From positions 109,047,001 to 109,111,000 of the forward strand of contig CM032231.1 of assembly GCA_019009955.1 (NCBI GenBank): DNA of 64,000 nucleotides. The letters run 5' to 3'. The position numbers were made by a program, and so were the translations under genes. The notes beneath the pieces are model-generated. The model saw nothing but the letters and a program-made list of their open reading frames with translations, did no database searches and was not told where the DNA came from. This stretch comes from Riptortus pedestris (taxonomy: Eukaryota > Arthropoda > Insecta > Hemiptera > Alydidae). Positions 32,393 through 44,972 of this stretch are shown here, in pieces (within the stretch, counting starts at the first letter, position 1; each line of letters starts with the position of its first letter).

Positions 32393-32981
32393 AGAACATT
32401 GTAAGTGCCTTCTATAAGAAAATTCGAATTTTAACGAACACGTTAATATTTTATAATCAATATAGAACATTATAAGTACCCTCTATAAGAAATTCGAATG
32501 TTACCGAACGCGTTAATATTTTATAATCAATATAGAACATTCTAAGTACCTTCTTTAGGTAAATTCGAATTTTAACGTACACGTTAATATTTTATATTCA
32601 ATATAGGACATTGTAAGTGCCTCTTATAAGAAAATTCCAATTTTAACGAACATGTTAATATTTTATAATGAATATAGAACATTGTAAGTGCCTCTTAAAA
32701 GAAAATTCGAGTTTTAACGAACACGTCAATATTTTATAATCAGTATAGAACATTGTAAGTGCCTCCTATCAGAAAATTCCAATTTTTAATATCGTATAAT
32801 CTATATAGAACATTGTAAGTGCCTCTTATAAGAAAATTCCAATTTTAACGAACATGTTAATATTTTATAATGAATATAGAACATTGTAAGTGCCTTTTAT
32901 AAGAAAATTAGAATTTTAAAGAGTATAAAAATACAATTATCATTCATGATAATCAGGGTGAAGCCGGGTACCTTAGCTAGT
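32393..32981 (+). mobile_element. 71-bp minisatellite ending in a canonical Helitron 3' terminus
   Basis: A 71-bp unit (GAACATTGTAAGTGCCTTCT...GTTAATATTTTATAATCAATATA) repeats about 7.5 times from 32393 to about 32935, with one shortened unit near 32785. It is followed by CAGGGTGAAGCCGGGTACC and TTAGCTAG|T at 32975-32981. A GC hairpin remnant followed by CTAGT is the signature of canonical Helitron 3' ends, so the array is probably the internal repeat of a non-autonomous Helitron. Confidence 0.7.
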
Positions 32982-33375
32982 GATCACTATGTGTGTTATT
33001 AAGAAGTCTCTGTAAACAGTAATCTAAATACCAGCCTTATACGAGATATTTACTAAGCCACTTACACATAAGCTTGCATGAGTAGAAGTGGCGATTTACT
33101 GAAAAAATAACAAAATATCTCGGTTAGTATTCATAATATAGTAAAAACGTTTATAAGAACATCTGTACATTTATAAGAACATTTTTAGCCAGGGTGGGTC
33201 TAAGGGTTTTATTTAATTTGTTCTTCACTAAATAAATTCCTATTGCTCAGGCGAGTATCGAACTACCCACTTTGCAATTGTAAGTGATTTCAAAGTAAAA
33301 TTCGGGTTTTAACGAACACGTTAATATTTTATAATCAATATAGAACGTTGTAGGAGCCTTCTATTAGAAAATACC
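32982..33375 (+). mobile_element. Family A variant fragment carrying a SINE and one stray 71-bp unit
   Basis: 32990-33180 matches the 5' body of the copy at 33993 (TATTAAGAAGTCTGTGTAAACAG type). A SINE fragment occupies 33185-33290. 33295-33375 is one unit of the 71-bp repeat (AACGAACACGTTAATATTTT). Confidence 0.65.
33185..33290 (-). mobile_element. SINE fragment inside family A variant
   Basis: AGCCAGGGTGGGTCTAAGG, AATAAATTCCTATTGCTCAG and GCGAGTATCGAACTACCCAC are the inverted body and B-box region of the SINE. It inserts after CTTATAAGAACAT, as in the 33993 copy. Confidence 0.75.
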
Positions 33376-33985
33376 AATTTTTCTGGTGCCAGAGAGGGAT
33401 GAGACGGCGAGTACCCAGTGTTTGTATTTTTTAACAATTTTATCTGTTGATTTTAAATCATTTGATTTTCTATATCTGTCGACTTCTGTTAGACAAATGG
33501 ATAAATGTGTATGATGGTCTTGGGCCATGTGTCCATATAACCTGCATGCATGCATGTGTTATCCATGTAACCTGCCTGCATGTGTTAGCTTACAAAATAA
33601 TCTCCACGGTTAAACGACCCCAAGGGAATATCAGAGCTTGTCCTAATTTGGTTATTCCACCTATATGTCCATGTTTCCTCGCTCTTTGTTAGAATTTCCT
33701 CATAAACTAGGTCAGCGATAGAAAGTAAACCGGTAATCAATCATCACTTTTTAGGCATATATCTTCCTCTCCCAGCCTTCGTTTCTTTCCTCTTAATCTC
33801 ATTTTTTCCCTCTTTTTAAGTTGGCGAAATATAAATTAACGGGATAAAAATTATTTAATTATTAAAAATTGGTGACGGCCGGATCTGTTAATTATAGATT
33901 GATTAATACCACTAATTTACTTACTGTAAATTAGGAGCGTTTGATAACAATCTAAACTGGAGTATCAACCTAATTTAAAAAAAAA
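33376..33985. other. Unassigned sequence
   Basis: There is a short ATGCATGC/CCTGCATG-rich patch near 33540-33585 and no recognised gene. Confidence 0.5.
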
Positions 33986-34227
33986 AAAAAAACCGTCCGT
34001 CACACAGGTGTTGCGTAAGCAAAGCAGATTTGGTATATACCCACTATTTATCCTCTTATTAAGAAGTCTGTGTAAACAGTAATCAAAATACCAGCTGTAT
34101 ATGAGATATTTACTAAGTCAATTACTTACAGAAAATCTCGGGATTTACAGAACGCTGACAAAAAAAACAAAAAAAAAAATGCAAATTATCTCGGTTTGTA
34201 TTCATAATATAGTACAAACTCTTATAA

Positions 34228-34410
34228 GAACATTTTATTATTATTTACTTACGTCTACTTTTTGCTACTGTGGCTGATTACTGAGCGGGTTATATGCAGG
34301 TTACCACCCTTTAAGAGCCAGGGTAGAGCTAAGGATTTTACTTAATGAGTTCGTCACTAAATAAGTTCCTATTTCCCCAGACGGGAATCAAGCACGTCAC
34401 TTTGTAGGAA
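34228..34410 (-). mobile_element. SINE inserted in family A variant
   Basis: From the + side it reads TTTACTTACGTCTACTTTTTGC, GGTTACCACCC, GAGCCAGGGT, GTTCGTCACTAAATAAG and GGGAATCAAGC. This is a nearly complete inverted SINE. Confidence 0.8.
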
Positions 34411-34572
34411 ATTAAATTTGCAATTACATTTTATCTGAAATGTTTTTCAATCTGACAGAGGTAATAACAGAGATATGTCGATTTTTCAAAATTCCTCCTC
34501 TATACCACCCCCTCTCCAACGAATTTGATTTCAACCATCAAACAAGATTTGCTCTCCCTAGAACCTTGAAAG

Positions 34573-34699
<127 letters not shown>

Positions 34700-34829
34700 G
34701 TGAATTTTGAACAGACCTCATTTTTAACAGCCCCTTCGTAGGATCGATGTACATATGGATACATTATTCGAAAATCGCTTTCATCATCAACAAACAATTT
34801 TCCTTGAGGGAATGTAGCTAAAAAATGGT

Positions 34830-35303
34830 CATAAATGAACAGCCCATGTAGGGCAAGAACCGTCTTAAGGTCTCAGTATAATGTCAAATGGCCAGTTCCC
34901 TGCTCATTGTAATAAGTTCGCTAACTCATTCAAAGTACTACTCAGTGTCCACACGATGCTGAGCACCGAGAACACGAAAAGTAGCTAAAACCTAAAAAAA
35001 AACAAAAAAAAAAACTCCGGCAACGCCACAGCACATGCATTCCAAAGACCGTACTTACATTCTCTAGAGGTGACGTTTTGAACCTAGGCTTTATCATGTG
35101 TATTTTTTCCAAAACCAAATTTGGAATTTTCAATTTCATTCTTATCAGCCTCTATATTTTCTTTCTTTATATTATTAAACCCTGATAACTATATCTGGTC
35201 ATAATTACAAGCTCCACCTTTTTGCGATCGTAATTCGTAACGTCTACTGTATATTCCTTGAACTTTTTATTTCATAGAAAATGTACACACTAATACTAAA
35301 AAA
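34830..35303. other. Unassigned sequence
   Basis: No gene or recognised element is seen; there is an A-rich run at about 34994-35014. Confidence 0.5.
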
Positions 35304-35510
35304 AGTCCAACACGCAGGTGCTGCGTAAACTAAGCAGATTTCCCACGCGAAGTTTTAAATAGTGAAATCTGCCTAATAACAACAGTAGTAGTAGTAAGGA
35401 ATCTCTAGACCTAAACCTATTCACGAGGGACGAACAGAACGACGGAACGGTCGCCCTAGCTCTCGGCGGAGAGTGCCGAACATAGCCGACTCCTGCCGAC
35501 CACACACACA

Positions 35511-35556
<46 letters not shown>

Positions 35557-35795
35557 CACACACACTATAAATGCAAATATCTCGGTCAATATTCAAGATA
35601 CAGAATAAATGTATAGAACATTATTTATAGTAAATTTAATTTGCAATAAGATTTATTCCATACAATTTTTCGATCTGACGTAAAATAACGGTGATATTTT
35701 GAATGTTCAAAAATCCCCCCTCAAAAATTTTTCGAAACTCGCGTGATGATTACGACCTCAATAGCTGATTTCCCTTAAGGGAAATCTGCTAAAAG
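35304..35795 (+). mobile_element. Family A Helentron-like element with (CA)n and an internal deletion
   Basis: 5' GTCCAACACGCAGGTGCTGCG and 3' palindrome plus CTGCTAAAA are intact. A (CA)n tract (about 35502-35556) lies in the 5' half, grown from the GACCACACACA motif present in other copies. The sequence jumps from AAAAATCCCCCCTC directly to the 3' block, losing the TA tract. Confidence 0.9.
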
Positions 35796-36278
35796 ATAGT
35801 TATTTAATTACCTATATATAATGATTTAAAACATTCAGTACGTACACGCAAGCACGCACGCCTGCGCACACACAAATGCACTGGTGTCTTTTTTTTAACA
35901 CAATGAACCCGAGATTCAATTAAAGTCAATTTCATTACGCATAACACTTACATATAGACATTGTATTGAACAATGAATGTATGTCCATGTATGGTCCTCA
36001 ATATCATTTACTGTCTCTAGATGTGATCTCATCTGGGATATTTGTATAAAGAAAGTCGGTGAAAGTGTTCGCTTTCTATGAAGTACTATGAATGTATTAT
36101 ATATTTGTGTCTATAGAGCAAATATGAAGCACTGTTAATTCACAAATAAATTAGTGGATTCTTACTGATTTTCAGATGAAGTTTTGTAAAACGCTAAGAT
36201 TTTTAATTATGGAAACATAAAGAAAATAGACTCCTCAAAAAAAAACATAGACAATTAAGAAGAAAGATCGTATAAAAA
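35796..36278. other. Unassigned AT-rich sequence
   Basis: Nothing is recognised; there is a CACGCACGC-rich patch near 35848-35880. Confidence 0.5.
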
Positions 36279-37158
36279 AAGTCCGTCAAGCAGGAGCTGC
36301 GTAAACTAAGCAGATTTCCCTCGTGAAGTTTAATAATAGATAAATCTACATACTGCTACCACAACACCACCTTAAATATTAAGTGAATAAATACAAACGG
36401 TAATAAGAAATCTTTTCCCTCCAGGCGGGTCAAAAATGTAAACAAACAGGCCTGCCAACCCGACTCCCACCGGAAAGAAAAACCATTACTGAAATATATC
36501 AGAATATAACTTGTTAATTTGGTTGAAAACTATTTACTATATCTAGAACTGTAATTAATAATGAATCAGAATAATTTTTATCTCAATCAATTAAATTTAA
36601 GTAGTCCAAAAATTTAAGACGTGGGAGTGGCGGTCACCAGAACATATTTGCATGTATATCGTATAATAAAGGTCTCTTGAAAACAATATTTGGTATTTAA
36701 GATTAGTTTAATGTGGTTTATTACATAACCGAGTATTGCTAGTTTAACATGAGTAGAAGGCTGAAAACTATAAAATCCAAATATCTTGGTTAATATTCAT
36801 GATACAGAAAATATTTATAGAACAATATTTGTAGATCATTTAATTTGCAATAACATTGTGTTTATGCAATTTTTCGATCCGACTTATAGAAATGGAGATA
36901 ATTTGAATTTTCAAAATTCCCCCCTCTGAACCCCCCCCCCCCTCCCACTTGTCCGATTTCAACTATTAACGAACTTGATCTTCCTTTTTACATAAAACGA
37001 TTAAATATGGAATTTGGTAATGATCAAACAAAAATTGCGACCGCTAGAGCGTTAACAGACATATATATATATACAGTTTTGAACGGACCTCATTTTCATC
37101 ATCTACTAGGTAGGATCGATGGACATTTGAGGACATTTCCCAACTCGCCTCAATAGCT
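36279..37158 (+). mobile_element. Family A variant with enlarged 5' body, 3' truncated
   Basis: 5' GTCCGTCAAGCAGGAGCTGCG is intact. About 280 bp of extra sequence (36360-36640) precedes 'gcatgtatatcgtataataaaggtctcttg', which is shared with the copy near 43860. A C-tract runs 36931-36951, a short TA run follows, and the 3' end fades at 'ctcaatagctaagcag' without the palindrome. Confidence 0.8.
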
Positions 37159-37279
37159 AAGCAGTAGCAAAAGTGGTAATTAACTCTTTGGCTATATTAT
37201 AGCCTTTTGTTTCAACATATTCAACGAAGTAATATATGAATTGAATAATCATTCAAGAACACATCTATTGATGGTATTA

Positions 37280-37489
37280 CGGGGTGTACAGAAAGTTCTA
37301 AGCCTGGTGTACTTATGATACCTCAGCTGTCAAGGTTGTTATGGAAGGTTTTCACAACAATTTTTTTTTTTGACCGGGTTACAGATGTTGGAAAAAACGG
37401 TGGAATAAGTGCGTTGCCGTTGAGGGGGACTATATTGAAAAATAAAAATATGTAAGTTGAAATCAGGCTTAGAACTTTCTGTACACCCG
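37280..37489 (+). mobile_element. 210-bp mariner deletion derivative (MITE) with TA target duplication
   Basis: Terminal inverted repeats: CGGGGTGTACAGAAAGTTCT at the left, and the inverse ending AACTTTCTGTACACCCG at the right. TA flanks both sides (37278-37279 and 37490-37491), the Tc1/mariner target duplication. Just inside the right end, frame 37391-37441 encodes KRWNKCVAVEGDYIEK followed by a stop, the typical C-terminus of a mariner transposase. Everything between the N-terminal tip and this tail is deleted, so it can move only if an intact relative supplies transposase. Confidence 0.85.
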
Positions 37490-37825
37490 TACTTTTACAC
37501 TCATTTTAACATCATTTGCATAATCTTTTAGTGATGCGTGTAGAACGGAACCGGTTATTTGCAGGTAACCAAAAACCTTCTTCTAACTAACTGCTACTAA
37601 CAGAGGATCAAATTTCATGAGTTCCTTCTGAAATGAATTCTCAAAACAGCGCGTGCGAATCGAACACTCGAAAAACTATATTCATTCAGTAGCCTGTACT
37701 TTGGTTTATCTTTAGATAGCAACTGGGGTAGTAAAACGGTTTTCCGTTTGACCTCCCTCGCATTCCCCCTTCGAGCGGACTTTAATAATTGATAAACTAG
37801 ACATTGTTTATTAATGAGGTGAGGC
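37490..37825. other. Unassigned sequence
   Basis: No protein-like frame or repeat is recognised. Confidence 0.45.
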
Positions 37826-38010
37826 CTGTGAGTCAAACAGATTTTCTCAATATATTTGGTAAACTATGAGATTTCGGTTCGAATTCCACGTGGGCAACGG
37901 GAATTTATTTAGTGACGAACTCACTAAACAAAATATTTTGTCCCACTGTTAAACAGATAACATTCCCCTAATTAGCGATTGAACCATAAATTCGACGGTA
38001 ATTATTAACA
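37826..38010 (+). mobile_element. tRNA-headed SINE copy, diverged
   Basis: The B box GGTTCGAATTCC is followed by GGGAATTTATTTAGTGACGA and a decayed 3' region ending CGACGGTAATTATTAACAC. Confidence 0.75.
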
Positions 38011-38366
38011 CTTAACATGACTACTTTTTATTTTATTTTTCTTCTTGTAGTACCCCTGTGACAAATATTTAATTTGAATACATATTCCATCGCCACAAAG
38101 CATATTACATATATGATTAATTATTTTTGTATACATTATTAACAATTATAATTAAATTAATCAATTAAAATACAATGAAAAATAACGAAATAAAGAATAA
38201 AATAAATTTAGTCAATACAAAAAATAAATAAACAATATCAAAATATCCCGTAATTAAGTTAAACTCAACCGATGTTACATATTTTCAAGTGTATGTAAGA
38301 CTCCCATTCCGCCTTATCAACTTAAAATTATAATGATGAACGAGACTCGAGGAATTCGTAATCAGA
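38011..38366. other. AT-rich spacer
   Basis: Nothing is recognised. Confidence 0.5.
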
Positions 38367-38925
38367 ATTAGCAGATTTCCCTTAAGGGAAAGCAGCTATT
38401 GAGGTCGTACTCATGACGCGATTTTCGAAATTTTTCTTCACATGTCCATCGATCCTACCTAGGAGATGACGAATATAAGATCCGTTCAAAACTATATATA
38501 TCTATATTCTTGTTTAATCATTACCAAAGTCGTTTTTTGTAAAAAGAAAGATCGAGTTCGTTAACGGCTGAAATCGGACAAGGGAGAGGGGGGTTTAGAG
38601 GGGAGGATTTTCGAAAATTCGAAATATCTCCGTTACTATACGTCGGATCGAAAAATTTTATAGAACCAATCTTTTTCTTTTGCAAATTAAATTTATTATA
38701 AATATTGCTATATACATTTATTCTCTATCTTGAATATTAATCGAGATATTTTCATTTTTATTGTAAAGTGTAACGGACGAGCTATGGTGGGCTTCTGTTC
38801 GTTTCCACCAAAAGCTAGTTCGGCCGTTTTAGTAACTATTCGGCTTTCGTATGAAGATTTCTCTACTGTATAACTTTACGTGGGAAATCTGCTTCGTTTA
38901 CGCAGCTCCTGCGTGATGGACTTTG
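38367..38925 (-). mobile_element. Family A Helentron-like element, TA tract reduced
   Basis: It starts TTAGCAGATTTCCCTTAAGG (3' palindrome intact, last A changed), has almost no TA repeats (38493-38510), a G-block near 38583-38602, and a 5' end CAGCTCCTGCGTGATGGAC with one change. Confidence 0.9.
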
Positions 38926-41213
38926 ATTTTTAGTTTTAAATTCTGAATTATATTGGATCTATTTTGACTAAATATTTTACAGTCTTAAAAAAGTTTGTTT
39001 TTGTCTTAGTGTACAAAATCTTGCAATCGATATAAATACTATTCCTGATGCATAATTCATGCTAACCTTAAAAATGGTAGTCATTTCATTATGGTTATTA
39101 GACAATTACTTTCTAATTAAGTAAATTCGATGTTAATAGTTAAGTGTCACGAGAGGGTAGTTTTTAATTCTTGCCTTTTCTCCGATGCAATATTTTACAG
39201 CTGAAAGTGAAAGTCTGGTAGAAACTAAAAATTGTTCGTCTACGTCATACTAGCGTAAACATACATAATCGATCGGCTTTTCCTAGAATTTATTCAGGGG
39301 AGCGTGTGTATTGAAATAGCTTCAACTTTAGCTGCCCCTCAGAGCATGTCTCCGTTTTTAGGTCAGGCTTGCAAAGGGCCTTGGCAAAGTGTCGAAAGAA
39401 GGACGCAGTTTGTTTAACCTGCAAATAAGCCTCAAAACTAAGGCCATATGTAAAAATATACACAGGCTCCTAAAACCTAATGTACATAATATTACATTAA
39501 AACCTGCATTATAATGACAGCCGTCCAGTAATATTTCAATAATTAATGAAGTAAATGGCCAAGTTTGTGGTAGAATTTTCATCATTAAAAAGTAATACAT
39601 GATATATTTAAAAGAAAAAATGAATGACTTCATTATAGCTTCAAAAAAAAAAATGAAACTTTTTATTCATAGCATTTTATGACTGTGAAAGCTAACAAAT
39701 AATTAGCAACATACGAACAGCAAAAGAACTCGGCCTCCTCATGTTATACGTTCCTTGTTTCAAATAAATAAAGAATGAATAAAAATTAATGTATCAATTT
39801 ATTTTAATTTTACGCACTTCACCAGCAATTATCATTTAAAAAGTTTGACGTGAACGAAATGAATAGTACCATTCTTGGCTTTTAGTTGCAGGATTTTTAA
39901 GTAATTCAAAGATTACATATTTGCGAAAGAAAAAACAAAATGTAACATGATTATTTATTTATTTTTATAGTAATTGCTTTTCGCAGCTTGGGCGATTGAG
40001 CGACCTATCAGTCACATTTTTATCATGAGTTTATCATATTTACGTAAGTGTATTCATTTTTGAATATGTTTTCAGTATTGTCCTAAATTTTTAAAAAATT
40101 TTAAAAATGTTGTTATGTTTGGAGTAGTGTAGTACGCGATCTATATACTGGCTACGGTCATGTAGTAATTCAGTCAAAGTGTATGTATGGTAGGTCTATG
40201 TGAGTCTTTGGGTAACAGTCAGGTAGTATATGTTTTATAGTAAGTCTACAGTTACAGTGTTTTGCGTGAATGGCCAGTTCTTAACCTCATTAAAACTACT
40301 TCTTCTCGCTAAAACTTCCTGTAACTTCGATAATACCAAATAATGGACTAATGAGGCTGACAAAAATGATCATTTAATTGGATATATTTTAAAAGGAACT
40401 GCTTTAATAATTACGTTAATTAAATAAAATTAGAACCCAAGCTTCCACCTTAGAAACTATAATTGATACATCAACAATAATAATTCTATATAAAACATTA
40501 TATTTACTTTTACATCTACTTCGGCGAAGATTTAATGATTTTTTTGTTTTAAATTTTGTCATTTGTGCCACCTCAATTGCTCCTTTTTCTAAAGGAAACC
40601 CACCAAAACCGTGGATGGATGCGCAGTCTGTCGCCCTGAGGGTTCCGAATTGTTAATCCAACAGAAATGTATTACTCCATGAATGCCGGATGTTGTTACA
40701 TACATACGATTATTGCAATCAATAGATAAATTATGAAAATTTAATTATCATTAACTATTAATTAATAAGTTAAAAAATAAGTTATATCCAACTCCATATG
40801 TAACGACGAAATCAAAGATAAATAAGATGAGTGTATGCTGTTTGGTATAATGGTAATGCTAATTGGTAAAATATATTTTTTATTAAATACGTGTAAATTT
40901 TAAACTGATATGATCCTTTAGCAGATACAAAAACTACAAACATAAACGAAAATGTATATGAAAAACATTTTTATATAATTCAAATTTTTTACTTATAAAT
41001 AGTCCAAAAATTTCTTTCCTTTTTTCTTTAATACTTTTCTTATTTTTTCCAATTATTCATTGGTTTCATTGTTATATCTACTTTCTTTCTTTTTATGCCA
41101 ATGAAATGAAATTTGAAGTGTTATTTCTCCTGAACTCAAATGAATAAATGCTATATACTAAAATCAAGTAGGAAAATACAATCTCTCTCATTTTGTGGTT
41201 ATGGAGTTAATGT

Positions 41214-41271
<58 letters not shown>

Positions 41272-43466
41272 GGTGTAAACCACTGAAAGCTGCCACTAAA
41301 AGGCTTTATATTATAACCTTCTAAGGGTTAACAGTCCTTAATCCCTCCAGGTGGAAAATTCTGAAGAACGGTTCAATAAAGATTTTTGTTTTTCTTTAAT
41401 GGTTTAGAGATGGAATCATATCAAAATTTTCCAAAATCATACTTTAAAGAGATTACAAGCCTCTTGGAGGGGGCGATTGTAAATTACTAATTATTCTTCT
41501 CCTTTTAGCGATGTAAAAAAGTATGTATAGATCGTTTTTGATTTACATATAGTTACAAATCAACCTTTTTGTTTGACCGATAGAAATGGAAGATGTTAAC
41601 AATATTTTTAAGTGTCAGAATGTCAAGTTCCTAAAAAAAAAAACTTTTTAACAAAATGTTGTCTCCTTTTTTTATTCTTCAAATTCACTGATCTACGTGA
41701 TTCGTGTTAATCTGGTCGCCTCTCCAGAATGATTAAAGACATATATTGGTCTCAAGCCATTGTGTATTTCCCTAGACAATGTAATACAATTTTTTTTTTC
41801 TATTTTTGTTCATAAAAGAAGCTAATATAAGAAATACTAGAACTACTACTACTACTAATAATAATAAAGAATATCCTTCTCAGCTTAACTCTCTGTTGGG
41901 ACTAATTAAATGTGTTTCACTACTCATTCAAACTTGGTTTATATTCAAAGTTATATTTACATAAATTAAGTCTAAAATTACAATTAATTTAGTAGTTCTA
42001 GTTAGTTAGTAATAGTTCAATCTCTCTATGATTACATTTATGAAGTCTAAGATTGTTAATTTCGTATTGCAATTAGCGAATTTCACACGAAATATTGAAA
42101 TTTACTAGGAAAATATGTGCTCTATTATTTGTTGCGATAATCACTTGGAGGCGGGAGTACAATTTATTCGGATTTCAATAGTAAATGAATCACAAAGGTT
42201 CATTTTGACTCATTGTATCGTTAATTCATTTACTTCAAGAATTATATACGGGTAAAAAACTGAATAACAGATGGATTTTATTATTATGATAAATTGTGTA
42301 CAGTTTACATTTGGAAAAGAGAAGAAATGTGCTGACACCTAACACTGTGATATATTAATAAGCTAGTTCGAGGGAGAGACTAGATTTCTCTGAATGACCT
42401 ATATTTCGTTAAAGTATGCATAAATGCAACAAGCACCATTCATGGAGAATATACATTACTCAGTTTCTCCTATCATTCAATTGGCAAGAAATTTGTTTTC
42501 TCAGTTTTTAATTTTTCAATTGAAACAATTGGTCCTCCAAATTACAAAGTTATTTGTACTATATGGTGAACTTCATTGTTTTGCTAGTTCGATCGATGCT
42601 ATGTCTGCTTTCAACAGATAATTATGTATACTCTAATACAGTATTCATGAATGACTAGGTGCATTTTCTCGATTGAAAAATCACTGCTTAAAAATTAAAC
42701 AAAAAATTCTTCAAACGTTCTGTTTTCTCAGAATAAATGTTTTGTTGAAGTGTTTCTAAGGCAATAATTGAGCAAATTTCCATTTTTTGAAGTGATTACA
42801 ATCAATTCGAACTTTTGACAAAACGTCACCAGAACAATCAACAACACAAATATTATTGTGTTAAAGAAATTTATGTTGCTACATCTGGAAGAGGAGTAGT
42901 AGCAATGATGTATAGAACAAAAGTCTTCCTATTTGGCGTAAACTAAGCAGATTTCTGCTGAAAAGACGCTTTGATGGCATCCTATAATATTATAATCTCC
43001 ACTTCTTTATTAGTTAGAATTCGATTTTTTCAAGTCTTAAAATGTATGCTGAACATGGTAAATTTAATGATAGCTAAATGGTAAAATCTTCTAAAATACA
43101 TTTTTTCAAATCAAATTACACAAAAACGTAGAAAATATTGTGATTAACCAGATAGGTTTTAGAAACGTTTACTATTTTCTCTGATACAGTCGATGTTTAC
43201 AATTTTATACTCTTCATTTTTTGAAAAAAATAAAAACGCTCAACCCATTTGTCTCGCAGGGTTCTCAAGGAGGTGAGTCACATCTACTCACATGTAGCAC
43301 AATCTGAGTGTAATGGTAAATTGGTCGACTTATTTATTTGAAATACCATTACTCATTTATAATGCAACCTAATACTTAAATAGCAGTGTGGTTTGTTAGA
43401 TAAAATATTTTGCAGTTCCATGTGTGGTTAATCGTTATGAGACCTATGTTACTGACTCATTCGTTA
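38926..43466. other. Longest repeat-poor stretch; AT-rich, no gene recognised
   Basis: I see no family A copy except a ~25-bp 5' scrap near 42937 (GCGTAAACTAAGCAGATTTC). A TA microsatellite runs 41221-41266. Short open frames look random. If the 14.4-kb gene is spliced, this may be intron. Confidence 0.5.
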
Positions 43467-43830
43467 TTAAAAGGTCCATCACGCAGGGGCTGCGTAAACT
43501 TAGCAGATTTCCCACGAGCTGTTATAACACACTAGTGATCTCATCTCACTGCCTATTCTGACTCAAATCAAGAAAACACGAATTACTCGCTTAATATTTG
43601 ACTTACGAAAAAAATCCATTGGACAACAATTTTAGAGCACCAATATTTCAACAACATTGGATCTATAACGTTTTACGAGCCGACTAATAATCATGGAGAT
43701 ATTTTGAATCTTCGAATGCCCCCCCTCAACCCCCCCCCTCCTCTTCCTCGTCCGATTTCAGCCGATGAAAAATATGACGACTGAAACGATTAAATTTGGA
43801 GTTAAATTCGATACAAGAACGAAATCTCTT
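43467..43830 (+). mobile_element. Family A variant, 5' half
   Basis: GTCCATCACGCAGGGGCTGC, TTAGCAGATTTCCC, then the variant body ACTCGCTTAATATTTGACTT and a C-rich block (43719-43740). It lacks the 3' half. Confidence 0.8.
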
Positions 43831-43859
43831 AATTGATGAACGCATTGCGACGAATTCAT

Positions 43860-44130
43860 GAACGAATTTTCATGTTTTTCGCATAATAAAGGTCTCTTGG
43901 AAAGAATATTTAGAATCTTAGAACGAAGAGATGTAACAGCCTATTTATTGTTAATATGACATGTGTAGGAATGGATATTTACTTAAGGCTAAAAACTAAT
44001 AAATCCAAATATCTCGGTTAATATTCATGAGATGAGAAAATATGTATATAACATCATTTATAGGTATTTTTATTTGTACTGAGATTAGTTCTATATATTT
44101 TTTCTGTAATCGTTGAATAATGGTAACATT
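43860..44130 (+). mobile_element. Family A variant body fragment
   Basis: It resembles the 36.6-36.9-kb copy: TAATAAAGGTCTCTTGG, ATCCAAATATCTCGGTTAAT. It ends at GTTGAATAATGGTAACATT, corresponding to the 'gacgtataataacggagatatt' block. Confidence 0.7.
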
Positions 44131-44568
44131 ACTAAACTGAAATGAGTGAAGAAAGTGAAACATTTTGCAATAGAGTGAAGCAAGTGAATTGCCTTCTTAA
44201 TTAGTAATAAGTATAAATTAAAAAATAATTTGGAAATTAAATGCTTTTAAATGTTTCTTAACATTGTAAGAATTTATTTTAACAAAATAAATTGAAATGT
44301 GAATGAATTATTGGTGGAAATAATCAATATATTTTAAAATTTAAATATAATAATAATTACCTTCCTTATTTATAACCTGAACTTGTTTATAACTGCACTA
44401 CTTCAAAATCATCACTAGTTGTTTTATAACTATGCTTATAACCTTTCACAACCATGCTTATAACCTACCAACAACATACCATAATCTTCACAACATCCTA
44501 ATTTTGTTCATATTCTGGTTAGATCTGATCATGTATTACACGATTACAGAAAAAATTAATATTACACT

Positions 44569-44680
44569 CGTGAAGAAAGTAGAATTTACAACTCTCGTGA
44601 AATTACCACACTCGCTTCGCTCGTGTGGGTAAACGTTTCACTCTAGTTGTAAAATTATCTACTTTCGTCACTTGTATAAT
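44569..44680. mobile_element. Foldback (snap-back) hairpin element 2
   Basis: A ~110-bp imperfect palindrome: GTGAAGAAAGTAGAATTTAC pairs with GTAAAATTATCTACTTTCGTCAC, and CACACTCG pairs with CTCGTGTG across a CTTCG loop. The centre (ACTCGCTTCGCTCGTG) resembles that of the hairpin at 3449-3573. It lies between two pieces of family A. Confidence 0.6.
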
Positions 44681-44693
44681 AAATAACTATTTT

Positions 44694-44972
44694 AATCCGA
44701 CGTATAATAACGGGGATATTTTGAATTTTCGAAATTTCCCTCTCTAAACTGGTCCGAATTCAGCCATTAATGAACTTGATCTTCCTTTGCATAAAACGTT
44801 TAAATAAAGAGTTTGGTAACGATAAAAACAAAATTGCGACCTCTAGAGCGTTAACATGCACATAATTTGGAGCTGACCTCATTTTTGCCATTCCCTGGGT
44901 AGGCTCGATGGATATTTGAGGAAATTATCCGAAAACCGCGTCATGGGTACAACCTGGAAATCTGCTAAAAAT
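44694..44972 (+). mobile_element. Family A 3' half
   Basis: It starts at ATCCGACGTATAATAACGGG and continues through TTGCGACCTCTAGAGCGTTA and GGTAGGCTCGATGGATATTT to GAAATCTGCTAAAA. The 5' arm of the terminal palindrome has been lost. Confidence 0.85.
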
